From Candidatus Omnitrophota bacterium (GTDB taxonomy: Bacteria > Omnitrophota > Gorgyraeia > 2-02-FULL-51-18), in assembly GCA_023247935.1 (NCBI GenBank), contig JAHFFM010000062.1:1-9729 (forward strand): a stretch of 9,729 bases of DNA. Direction: 5' to 3'. Below the pieces are notes generated by a model. That model was not told the DNA's origin and ran no database searches. It saw only the letters and a program-made list of their open reading frames with translations. Shown here piece by piece: positions 1-8,100 of the stretch (its first letter is position 1; each line of letters begins with the position of its first letter). The position numbers and the translations under genes were made by a program.

Positions 1-327
1 GGCGGCTGAGACGACGAGGATGGCTCCGTCCATTTGGGCGGCTCCTGTGATCATGTTTTTAATGTAGTCAGCGTGTCCCGGGCAGTCGACGTGGGCGTAG
101 TGCCTTTTTTCGGTTTGGTACTCCACATGAGAGACGGCGATGGTGATGCCGCGTTCTCTTTCTTCGGGGGCGTTGTCGATGGTGTCAAAGGCGCGGGCTT
201 CGGCTAAACCTTTTTTGGCAAGCACTGTCGTGATGGCGGCAGTCAAAGTTGTCTTGCCGTGGTCGACGTGGCCGATGGTTCCGATGTTCACGTGAGGTTT
301 GGTGCGTGAGAATTTTTCTTTGGACAT
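1..327 (-). CDS. tuf: Translation elongation factor EF-Tu, N-terminal part (cut by window edge)
   Basis: EF-Tu is the GTPase that delivers aminoacyl-tRNA to the ribosomal A site in the cytoplasm. The 109 codons present cover most of the first half of the GTP-binding domain. Visible motifs are the P-loop GHVDHGKT (residues 19-26), the switch I segment NAPEERERGITI (52-63), and the G3 motif DCPGH (81-85) with His85, the counterpart of the catalytic His84 of E. coli EF-Tu. The frame continues past base 1, so the NKxD motif and domains 2 and 3 lie outside the window. The start at 325-327 is fixed by the purine-rich Shine-Dalgarno stretch AAGGGGAGGGG immediately upstream and by alignment with known EF-Tu N-termini. 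tRNA-Thr ends 55 bases upstream with no terminator between, so the two are probably co-transcribed, as in the E. coli tufB operon. The identification is essentially certain. Confidence 0.98.
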   Translation of the reverse strand, partial: MSKEKFSRTKPHVNIGTIGHVDHGKTTLTAAITTVLAKKGLAEARAFDTIDNAPEERERGITIAVSHVEYQTEKRHYAHVDCPGHADYIKNMITGAAQMDGAILVVSAA

Positions 328-340
328 TACCCCTCCCCTT
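328..340 (-). promoter_or_regulatory. Strong ribosome binding site of tuf
   Basis: On the minus strand AAGGGGAGGGG ends two bases before the tuf ATG. It holds two overlapping anti-Shine-Dalgarno matches (AAGGGG and GGAGGGG), suited to a very highly expressed gene, and it decides the start codon. Confidence 0.75.
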
Positions 341-357
341 AAGATTAACTTCCTGTC

Positions 358-382
358 AAGCCCTTCGACTCCGCTCAGGGCA
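358..382. repeat. Short imperfect palindrome in the tRNA-Thr/tuf leader
   Basis: The segment around CCCTTCGACTCCGCTCAGGG forms a hairpin with GCCCT pairing AGGGC around a 12-base loop on the minus strand. It lies between the tRNA-Thr 3' end and the tuf ribosome binding site, so it is transcribed. It could mark the tRNA 3' trailer for processing or be one copy of a dispersed REP-like element. No U-run follows, so it is not a classical terminator. Confidence 0.45.
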
Positions 383-455
383 AGCTGCAGATCGGGATTG
401 AACCGATGACCTCGTCCTTACCAAGGACGTGCTCTACCAGCTGAGCTACTGCAGC
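383..455 (-). tRNA. thrT: tRNA-Thr (anticodon GGU)
   Basis: The 73-base gene folds into a complete cloverleaf: acceptor GCTGCAG/CTGCAGC (7 perfect pairs), D arm GCTC/GAGC, anticodon arm CGTCC/GGACG with loop TTGGTAA (anticodon GGT), and T arm ATCGG/CCGAT with loop TTCAATC. The discriminator base is U, and the bases after it do not spell CCA, so the CCA tail must be added after transcription. It precedes tuf as thrT precedes tufB in E. coli. A strong promoter lies 43-70 bases upstream. Confidence 0.97.
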
Positions 456-497
456 ACAAACCGGTCGAAATTTGCGCGGCCCTGGAAGTAAAGCTAA

Positions 498-525
498 ATT
501 ATAATGTTTTTTCGAGCTGTGTCAA
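498..525 (-). promoter_or_regulatory. Consensus vegetative promoter for tRNA-Thr and tuf
   Basis: On the minus strand a perfect -35 box TTGACA (525-520) and a perfect -10 box TATAAT (503-498) are separated by 16 bases. Start of transcription is predicted near 491, about 36 bases before tRNA-Thr. Two perfect hexamers at near-ideal spacing, ahead of a tRNA and tuf, make a housekeeping-sigma promoter very likely. It uncouples tRNA-Thr/tuf expression from tRNA-Gly upstream. Confidence 0.9.
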
Positions 526-526
526 T

Positions 527-606
527 CCCTACTTCGCTCTGCTACGCAGAGCTTCGAAGGGGCGAGATAGCGCTTGCGCCTACGAAGCTCGCAAAGCGAG
601 CGTAGT
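527..606. repeat. Stack of three small hairpins between tRNA-Gly and the tuf promoter
   Basis: Three inverted repeats sit side by side. The first (527-562) has a 7-pair core GCTCTGC/GCAGAGC around TAC and is extended by CTTC/GAAG and CCC/GGG past a 3-base bulge. The second (570-579) is GCGC-TT-GCGC. The third (580-605) is CTAC plus GCTCGC/GCGAGC around AAA, closed by GTAG past a 3-base bulge. Together they fill the spacer from just after tRNA-Gly to the promoter. There is no U-run, so a classical Rho-independent terminator is not supported. A REP-like dispersed element or a tRNA processing structure fits better. Confidence 0.6.
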
Positions 607-611
607 AGCGG

Positions 612-682
612 AGCGGGTGGCGGGAATCGAACCCGCGTAGCGAGTTTGGAAAACTCGAATTCTACCATTGAACTACACCCGC
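612..682 (-). tRNA. glyT: tRNA-Gly (anticodon UCC)
   Basis: The 71-base gene has an acceptor stem GCGGGTG/CACCCGC (7 perfect pairs), D arm GTTC/GAAT with one G-U pair, anticodon arm CGAGT/ACTCG with loop TTTCCAA (anticodon TCC), and T arm GCGGG/CCCGC with loop TTCGATT. The discriminator is U, as usual for bacterial tRNA-Gly. CCA is not encoded. Its place just before tRNA-Thr and tuf matches E. coli glyT, but the tRNA-Tyr that precedes glyT in E. coli is absent and a nitroreductase gene stands there instead. Confidence 0.97.
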
Positions 683-697
683 CGGATGAACGGGTTA

Positions 698-726
698 ATT
701 CTATAGTCTCTCGACCACTTCTTCAA
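698..726 (-). promoter_or_regulatory. Possible promoter for tRNA-Gly inside the nitroreductase 3' end
   Basis: On the minus strand TTGAAG (726-721) and TAGAAT (703-698) are 17 bases apart, matching the -35 and -10 consensus at 4 and 5 of 6 positions. The predicted start, near 691, lies about 9 bases before tRNA-Gly. The boxes overlap the last codons of the nitroreductase gene, so part of the match could be coding chance. Confidence 0.45.
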
Positions 727-1351
727 GCTTAAAGCGCACTTTGGGAATGGCGGCGTATTTGTCGCTGTCCGAACGATAGCCTGCCGCGCAGGCTACGGCC
801 GTCTTGTAACCCTTGGCGGACAATCCTAAAACCTCGTCGTATTGCGCGGGGTTAATGCCTTCCATCGGACAAGTATCGATGCCCAGAAGCGCCGCCGAAG
901 TCATGAAATTTCCGAGGGCGATGTAAACTTGCAGCGCCGCCCATTCCTCGACGTTGAATTGCTCTTTTGGCCGCGCGAGAAAATTGAGCATCACTTTTCC
1001 AAAACCGCCGAGCGCTTGAGTGGTGCCGCCGCGAATTTCAACAATGCGTTTCAAATATTTTTCCACCTCGGCGGGGCCTGTATTTTTTTGAATCGCAAAA
1101 ACCACGTGATGCGAGCATTCGAGCGGCTGTTTTTGGCCCATCGAAGCGCCAACGAGATTTTCTTTTATTTTTGCATCCATGATGACAAAAAATTTCCACG
1201 GCTGAAGGCCGAACGAGGACGGCGTCAAAACCAAAGCCTCCTCCAGCACTTCCCACATATCGGCGGGGATTTTCTTGGCCGGGTCAAACGCTTTGGTGGC
1301 GTATCTCCATTGGAGCTGGGTAATCAACGTTTGTGGGTCAATGGCTTTCAT
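701..1351 (-). CDS. NfsB-type NAD(P)H-dependent flavin nitroreductase
   Basis: The 216-residue product has the size and motif order of the oxygen-insensitive nitroreductase family (E. coli NfsB, 217 residues), cytosolic FMN dimers that reduce nitroaromatics, quinones or flavins with NAD(P)H. Seen in the sequence are the N-terminal FMN-phosphate segment WRYATKAFDP (15-24; NfsB has RHSTKAFD), the TPSSFGLQPW motif (43-52), EEWAALQVYIALGNF (135-149), the PMEGINP flavin-contact motif (E164, G165) and the C-terminal PKVRF (K204, R206), equivalent to NfsB Lys205 and Arg207. The start is set by AAGGAG five bases before the ATG. The gene ends 18 bases before tRNA-Gly, and its tail may hold that tRNA's promoter. 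Upstream on the same strand is a pirin gene, so a small redox or stress pair is possible. Family assignment is firm; the natural substrate is not known. Confidence 0.93.
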   Translation of the reverse strand: MKAIDPQTLITQLQWRYATKAFDPAKKIPADMWEVLEEALVLTPSSFGLQPWKFFVIMDAKIKENLVGASMGQKQPLECSHHVVFAIQKNTGPAEVEKYLKRIVEIRGGTTQALGGFGKVMLNFLARPKEQFNVEEWAALQVYIALGNFMTSAALLGIDTCPMEGINPAQYDEVLGLSAKGYKTAVACAAGYRSDSDKYAAIPKVRFKLEEVVERL

Positions 1352-1356
1352 TGGAT

Positions 1357-1362
1357 CTCCTT
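1357..1362 (-). promoter_or_regulatory. Ribosome binding site of the nitroreductase
   Basis: AAGGAG lies five bases before the ATG at 1349-1351. It supports this start, in contrast to the pirin gene upstream, which has no such site. Confidence 0.8.
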
Positions 1363-1393
1363 GAAGCGCGCGGCGGGTCCTGTCGTCGAACAG

Positions 1394-1435
1394 CCCCTAA
1401 TTTTTTCAAGTAATTCTTCTTGAAAAAATTTGGGG
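1394..1435. repeat. 17-base inverted repeat between pirin and nitroreductase genes
   Basis: CCCCTAATTTTTTCAAG (1394-1410) and CTTGAAAAAATTTGGGG (1419-1435) are inverted copies with a single mismatch and an 8-base spacer. The site lies 32 bases after the pirin stop and 43 bases before the nitroreductase start. As RNA it makes a strong hairpin, but on the minus strand it is followed by mixed sequence and not a U-run. It could terminate pirin transcripts imperfectly, attenuate read-through into the nitroreductase gene, or bind a dimeric repressor. Confidence 0.7.
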
Positions 1436-1441
1436 CGCCCC
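1432..1441. repeat. GGGGCGCCCC palindrome
   Basis: This perfect 10-base GC palindrome shares its GGGG with the edge of the 17-base inverted repeat, making a compound symmetric site in the pirin-nitroreductase gap. It has no loop, so it is more plausible as a DNA-level (dimer-binding) site than as an RNA hairpin. It may also be chance in GC-rich sequence. Confidence 0.4.
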
Positions 1442-1466
1442 GTTCTCCGCCACCCGCCAAACCTTA

Positions 1467-2165
1467 TTATTGTAAATCGAATAACAAAAACCGGCATTCT
1501 TCATCCGGCGCGGCAATTTCGATTTTAGTTTCCTTCTCAAGCGCTGCACCGTCACCGGGCTCGAGAGTATTTTTTGAAATATCAACTTTACCGCTAATCA
1601 TTTGTATCCATATCCCCCGTCCAACCTTGGCCTCGTAAACCATTTTGCCCTTGGCTTTTAATAAACCGTGATAAATCCCGGCGTCCTGGTGAATTTTGAC
1701 AGCGCCGCCCTGTGGATCTCCGGAGGCCAAAAGCACCAGCCCCTCTTTTTTCATTTGAGAGGAAAAATTTTTTTGTTCGTAGCTTGGTTTCAAATTATTT
1801 TTCTCCGGGAAAATCCAAAGTTGTAGAAGATGGGTGGGATTTTTCGCGGAGGGGTTGAATTCGCTGTGCGTCACCCCTGTCCCCGCGCTCATGCGCTGGA
1901 CATCGCCGGGGCGAATCACGGAGCCGTTGCCCAGGCTGTCTTTGTGCTCAAGCTCCCCCGCGATGATAAAGGTCACGATTTCCATGTCACGATGCGCATG
2001 CGTCGGAAACCCCATCCCGGCCTGGACATAGTCCTCATTAATCACACGAAGACTGCGAAAGTGGGTATTGGCGGGATCCTGGTAGTCCCCGAAAGAAAAC
2101 GTGTGCTGAGTATTAAGCCACCCATAATCAAAGCGGCCACGCTCGGAGGATTTGCGGATTTTCAT
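1467..2165 (-). CDS. Pirin family cupin protein (YhhW-like, possible quercetin 2,3-dioxygenase)
   Basis: The 232-residue product matches the bicupin pirin family in length and motifs; E. coli YhhW, a quercetin 2,3-dioxygenase, is about the same size. The metal ligands of the N-terminal cupin are present: PTHAHRDME gives His56 and His58, and THSEFNP gives His100 and Glu102. Other family signatures are GWLNTQHTFSFGDY (15-28), SLRVINED (38-45), EHKDSLGNG and QLWIFPE. A longer frame reaches 2273, but those 36 codons overlap the end of the giant gene and encode an Arg/Cys-rich, unrelated stretch. The start at 2163-2165 matches the family N-terminus and lies exactly where transcription should begin. 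Pirins bind Fe(II) or other metals; their roles vary from flavonoid oxidation to regulation and are seldom predictable. A nitroreductase follows on the same strand. Confidence 0.93.
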   Translation of the reverse strand: MKIRKSSERGRFDYGWLNTQHTFSFGDYQDPANTHFRSLRVINEDYVQAGMGFPTHAHRDMEIVTFIIAGELEHKDSLGNGSVIRPGDVQRMSAGTGVTHSEFNPSAKNPTHLLQLWIFPEKNNLKPSYEQKNFSSQMKKEGLVLLASGDPQGGAVKIHQDAGIYHGLLKAKGKMVYEAKVGRGIWIQMISGKVDISKNTLEPGDGAALEKETKIEIAAPDEECRFLLFDLQ

Positions 2166-2180
2166 GAAAATATTATAACA
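2163..2180 (-). promoter_or_regulatory. Extended -10 promoter giving a leaderless pirin mRNA
   Basis: The minus strand reads TGTTATAATATTTTCATG. The box TATAAT (2177-2172) is preceded by TG plus one base, an extended -10 element, and no clear -35 is seen. Counting six bases past the box puts the transcript start on the A of the pirin ATG at 2165. There is no Shine-Dalgarno sequence, as expected for a leaderless message. The box lies in the 26-base gap after the stop codon of the giant gene. Confidence 0.75.
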
Positions 2181-2191
2181 CAGGTGCCGCT

Positions 2192-5100
2192 TTAAGCAGC
2201 GGAGCCGATGGCGGCAAGGGCGTTGCGGACAGCGGCGATTGCTTTGTTCCATGCGGCGGATATCTTCCTGCATGCGTAGTTATCACGATAGACTTGAACC
2301 TGCGCGTTGGGCGGCACTTCTTTGATCGCGCTGAAAGTTTTGGGACTCAAGTCGACCGATGGATTGTCACGTAAAATTCCCCATAAACCTTTGAGCTGTT
2401 CGGTTGGCGCGTTCAATCTTGCGGTCAAAACCGCGAAAATGATTCTCGGGATAAGAGACGCCGTCGATTCATCAAACGGCCCATCCGCCACAATGGATAT
2501 TCCGTGCCCGTGAGAACGGTTTAGAAATTTCCCGCTCAATACACCCGAATCGATGATGGCGGCATCCGGCACGACATCAAATGTTTCCCCCAGAGAAGCA
2601 AACTGCACAGACACTTCGCCTCCGACGATGTCTTGAATGGTCCGAACCCATCGGCGAAGCTCCTCTTTTCTCTCTTCCGCGAAATCTTCGGGCACCGTGA
2701 TACGCAAATCAATTTTTACCGGATTATAGAAAATTTTGGCGTTTGGGTTGCGGTAACCGGCGGCGTCCTTGGCGGTTTTTTGGGCCCGGAGAAATAGGAA
2801 TGTCAGTTCATTGGACAAAATTTCGTCCTCAAGGACATCTACTCGACGCGCCGCTTGAACCGCGGTATCTCTCAACCGCGCCGCAGCCAGTAAATTTGGT
2901 TTTCCATTTTCAAAAGAATAAACCCTGGCCTCGCCGCTCTCAACACGGAGCAGAGCTTTGGCTTTTTTGTTATTATCAATCGGGACGAAGTCTGCTAATT
3001 TATTCCCCACCGCGCAGGCTTCGGGGATCCAGCCATTTTCCAATAAACTCAAAGCTTGCTTTCGATTCATCCAGCGACGGGCTAGGCGCTCGCCGAATAC
3101 TCGCTCGAAACGCGCTTCGCTATTTACGGTTGTCTTCTGTGCCAACCGCGCACCTTCCTTTTTTGGAATCTCACTAACAGGCTGTACTTCCGGATGTCTT
3201 TTCTTAAGATCTGAAGCGGCTGATGCGACATTTACGTGATAGTTATCATGTCCCGTTTCTACAGCTGTTTTTTGGGCAAGATCAGCCCACTGAACAGCCT
3301 TTGAGAAATCCCCCTGATCTTCGTAAGCAAGGGCCTGTGCTAAAAAGCGCTGGGCGCTTGCGCCGTGGGATGACACCTTGTCAAATCTACCCTCGTACAC
3401 TTGACCAGGAGCTAAATTTTCTACTCCGGCAGCATTTAACGGTTTATCTGGAACATCTTCATAAACCCCTCCCACATCTTTAATTTTTTGTATAGTCTTC
3501 ATAAAAACCTCAATCCTGCTTAAAAGCTGAATGGGGCTACTTTCGTGACCTGCAGCTGTTGCTGTGTTTTTTGCTTTTTTGGCGATTTCTAACGCGTCAT
3601 CCAACTTTCCCTCTTTAGCCGCAGAGACAGCCCTTTCAAACTCCTGCTTTGCGAAATTTGCATGACTCATCCAGGCCAGTCGCGCGGCGCTTTGCGAAGA
3701 TTTTATTACTTTGGCCAATCGGTCAATCCATAGGTCAAACTCCTGGCCAATTCCATCCGCTCTGATGAATCTGACAAATTCTGCCTCCTTTTCTTTGGGG
3801 GACATATTTTGATGCATAATAGATTTTGCCCGATCAACAATAGCTCTGAAATTAATAATGTCAGCTCTAAGATTACTCGCCTCTTCTTGGGTTAGCACTT
3901 CTCCAAAAAGCTCTTGAAAAAAAGCATTTCCAAAATTTGAAGAAATATTAAGCATAAAAAATTCCCCAATCGACAAAGAATTGGGCAGATTAGGTCTTTC
4001 TTTCAAAAAAGAATTCAAGTCTACATCTTGTGGTAACGGATAAACAAAACTAAAATCAACCAGACGCATGCCTTTTTTGGGCATTTCGTTATAAACTCCT
4101 ACGTTATCCCATCGTGGATCCGCATCGACAAAGCCTGCAGTAAATAGGTTTTTAAGAAATGCCGCAAACTGCCTCTCCTCTTCTTGAGTGGCCTCAGTAG
4201 GTTCCCTTTTGCGAATTTCGTTTCCAAAAATATTGACGGTAGATAACACCATCACGCGAACATTTTCAATTGACTGATTTGTGGAAGATTTAGGGAGAGA
4301 AATATAAGTTGCAAACGTCGGTGATGCAAAATGCTTACTGCCCTTACGCAACATTTTTGCCGTCGCCAGCTGCTCATCAAAGGTTTTTCTTGGGGAAGAT
4401 ACACCGCTTCCCGAGGATGATTTTTTCTGTCCGAACCTCTCAATTTTTACCACATAGGCCGGCTCTTTAGTGGTCTCAAAAACACCGTCATCGTTTTCTA
4501 TCAAGCCACGTAAACTTGGTGAACTGAACACCATAAAATCGAGGCCCTTCCCAACAAAAAATAAATTATATTTATCTATCTCATTCAAATGAAAGTTTTT
4601 GACTCCAGGATCCCGTGATTGCGTTCTAAGCTCATCGTCCCAAGATTTAAGCTGATCATAGGTGACGCCTTTGAACATTCTTGATAAGGCCGAAGCAAAT
4701 GGAATGGGCTGAAGAACCCTCTGTAGTTTTTTCAACACTTCGTCCCGATTCATTATGGCGGAAGCTTCGGAAAATTTTACGACTTCCATGCGTCCACCCC
4801 AAAGAATCCTGGCCCCACTACCAAAGGGAAAAATAAGAAAGCTTTTTTTAGTTGTTTCGGGTGTCATGGCCATCGCCCGAGCAATCTGAGGAATCACCCT
4901 GCTGGGATGTCCCCGAGAAACACTAAAATATCGCTTACCATTTTCGCCAACAACAGACAGTATTTGATTTTTTATTTCCACTTTAAGCCCCACCTCTTCC
5001 AGCGCCTGCTGAATTTTGGGCCGCTCCCCTATGGATGGCATATCCTCCGTATCAATATCCGCGTAACCCTCGCTATTGGCTAAAAACCGGATTTCCTGGG

Positions 5101-8100
5101 ATTTGGGGATAGCAACAGCCTTAAAAATCGGGTCGGATCCCAGATACTTCAGAGCCTCATTAATTTTTTCCGCGGTTTCCTCCGCAGTCGTTATGTGAAT
5201 CGAACGGCCGTTGATTAAAATCTCATCTGGGCCTTGGCCCTTTTCAAGTTGAACCGCCAAGCGGGCGCCTTCGGTGACATCGGACAAATTTTCAAATGAA
5301 AAATAGGTCAGCCTCGGGTAGTGGTCGCTGATGGTTTCGTCGTTTGGATCGTTAAATAAGCCGGCATAAATGGCTTTGAGTCCTCTGGAAAAAACTCCCA
5401 GCGTGGTCTTTTTTAGCGGTTTTGAAACCGCCGCTTCTCTCGCTGATCTATTTTGCACGCTTTTTCTTATTTCGACTGTAAGTGGATTCGTGGGATCAGC
5501 CGTATAGATATTTGTCTCAGAAGCTTCCTGAAAAGACGCGTTTTTCATTTGAGTGTTCTTGATTTTTAGAAATTCTCGTTGATTGGCCGGATTAAAATCC
5601 CCTGTAATCACGACAGGGACATCGCTATTTTTTTGAAAGAATTTGAGTATGTCATCGATCTTATTTCTTCTCTCTTCGTCAGCATTAGGATTCGGCTCCA
5701 AATGGATTGTCATGGCGATAAATTCTTTTCCTGTGAGTTTGTCTCTAAATCGGACTGAGAGAAGATAGCCTCTGATCCCCAGAACCTGCCTGATTTCCGA
5801 ACCCGCAACCAATTCCAGGCGGCTCAAATCATAAAGAAACGCCAAGCCTGCTTCCACCGTCGGTTTATTGAGTTTGGGTTCAAAATATTCTATTTTCTGG
5901 TACCGGTTTTCCGTGATTTTTATGATTCGGTCGGCGGCATCATAGGCTCCAACTTTAAAATCCTCTTGCATAGCAACCAGAGCAGGCTCATGCCGTTTCA
6001 GCATCTGCGCAAAACGGTCGACGCGATCGAGCGAGCCCTTTTCTTGAATCTCCTCGATTTCATCGATTTTCTTGGTACGCCCGGCCTTCAGGAGATTGAC
6101 GGTCATTATTCCCAGATAGCCTTTTCCACGCGCCTCTTTCTTCAGGCCATCCACCTTAGGGTTTCCGCCCGCTTGAGAGATTGTAAGAAACGGATCGGAA
6201 AAACCGATTATTTTTTTGATCCATTCTATGACAGCCAACCACGCAGCAGCCGCCCCGGAAGCGGGAGGAAGAATCCGCTGAAGTTCAGTCCATAAGGATC
6301 CAAGAAAGGGTGTTTTTTCATTCAAAACCAGAAAATCCTGCGATGCACGATTTTTTCCAAGAAGGATATCTATCTGGCCTGGCATACCGTCCGGACCGCA
6401 ATCTTTTAAAATTTGATCGAACCTGGATTTATTTTCAGCCGACTCTGTTTGTACGTCGTTGAAATAGCCCCTAAAAAAAGCACGAATCAAATATTGATAC
6501 TCAATGCGCTCATCCCAATCATCGCCGTCGCCATGTTGCTCTTTTTTCGTTTCAAGAGTAATGGGATAAAGAATCTTCACTATATCCAACAGGCGATTGG
6601 CAATCTCTACGCGTTGTTTATTCTTCGGCGAGACATGCTCATAAGAAGACCGCTTAACAGACCCTGTGAGATCACGCAAAATGATTCGTTTAAATTTTCC
6701 ATCAACTATTTCCGCGCCAATATTGCCCAAAATGGCATTTCGATGAAACAAACCCGCATCGTGATAAGCCCGAAAAGAGCGGCCCAATTCCTCATAAAAT
6801 TTTTCGCTGTCTTGTCTGCTTAGAATTTCAGGATGATAAACTGGGCCCGGCTCAATACCCGCTATCTGTACCAATTTTTCAAATTCTTCTTCTCCTGGTC
6901 CGGTTTTTTCGATCGCAACAAAACCAGATCCGCGCTTATCAAAATCTTTCATGCCGGCGATCATAAAACCAACAGCTTCGCCCTCAAACGTTTTATTCAA
7001 AAACGTCCCCAGAAGCAAAGGTTTATCCGTTGTCACAAATTTTGTGTCGTTTGCCTCCAGCATGATGCCATATTCTTTTCCGATACTTTCCCGCGTCGCG
7101 CCGCCAAACAAATGCTCGTAAGATTCGAGAACCTTTAAATTCCCTTCATCATCAACCGTGATTGGTCTGGCGCTGATACCATCGCGCCCCAACGAATAAG
7201 TTTGAGAGCCATCTTCATTCTCTCTCGGCCTGACTGCTTTTAATCGAAGCACTGGGATCTCACCAAACGGTCTTCGAAGCCTGAGATATACGGTTCGGCC
7301 TTCCTTTCCATTCGACTCCGCTTCTCTTGGTTGAATATAAACATTTGAGTTCTGAGCCATCACCTCAGCCAGCCTACTTTCATCGGCTGAAAGAATTTCC
7401 TCTAAATCATTTTTATCCGAAGCATCAATGCCTTCTTTATTATCATTCAGCCAATTCTTAAAATCCGCGTCCATCTCATCAAACTCAACACCGGGCACGC
7501 TCCATACACCGGAAGCCAGGCGGGCGGCATTCGGCTCCGATGGAGGCTTGTTTTTATTCTTTGAGGAGAGGCGAAGCTTATTCGCTTCGGCTCTCCATGC
7601 ATCTTCCTGAGAGGACATGTCATTCAACAGCTTCCGGGCAGTTTCAGGAAGATTGACGGTCAATTTCTGCCACAAGTCAGCGCCGTATTCTTTAACGAAA
7701 TGAGATTTTGTATCCGCGTCTCTCGGTTGCCGCTCTAGATTCTCACTTCTTAATTCATTAAAAATCTTATCCTTTAGAGATTCAAATCCTCCGCCAGAAA
7801 ATCTTTGAAAAGCCTCTCTCAAAATAAACAGCCTATTGGCAAGCGCTGTATATTCTTCTGGGAGGTGAAAGCGAGCGGCTTCCCGCTGCATATTTTCAAA
7901 AGCGGCGACATATTCCCATTTAATTTTTCTTTCAACGCTCCTTATCTTTTCAGGAACGTCTATTTTCCCAGGCAGGGCTATAAGGTAACCCACACCGCTA
8001 AAACTAGCCCATTCCTCGTCAAGCCTCCCCCATTCTTCGGCCGCGTTCCCAAGTTCACGCATCAATGATTGTCTTTTTTTGATTAGCCCTGCTCCGTACG

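Noticed and set aside
842..1423. 193-codon plus-strand frame opposite the nitroreductase gene
   Set aside because: Its product is His/Arg/Phe-rich with no recognisable motif, and it mirrors a well-supported nitroreductase with its own ribosome binding site.
1394..1435. The inverted repeat as a classical Rho-independent terminator of pirin
   Set aside because: The stem is AT-rich in the middle and no U-run follows the 3' arm on the transcribed strand, so it is recorded only as an inverted repeat of open function.
1447..1457. 11-base inverted copy of the tRNA-Gly 3' end (CCGCCACCCGC), on the far side of the nitroreductase from the tRNA
   Set aside because: It could hint at an attachment site, but 11 GC-rich bases in inverted orientation with no integrase gene nearby are too likely by chance.
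2166..2273. 36-codon N-terminal extension of the pirin frame
   Set aside because: It overlaps the end of the giant gene, encodes an Arg/Cys-rich stretch absent from pirins, and the predicted transcript starts at the downstream ATG.
6413..6823. 136-codon plus-strand frame opposite kinase-like domain 1
   Set aside because: It looks weakly membrane-like, but it is antisense to a continuous coding frame with recognisable motifs and has no supporting ribosome binding site or family likeness.
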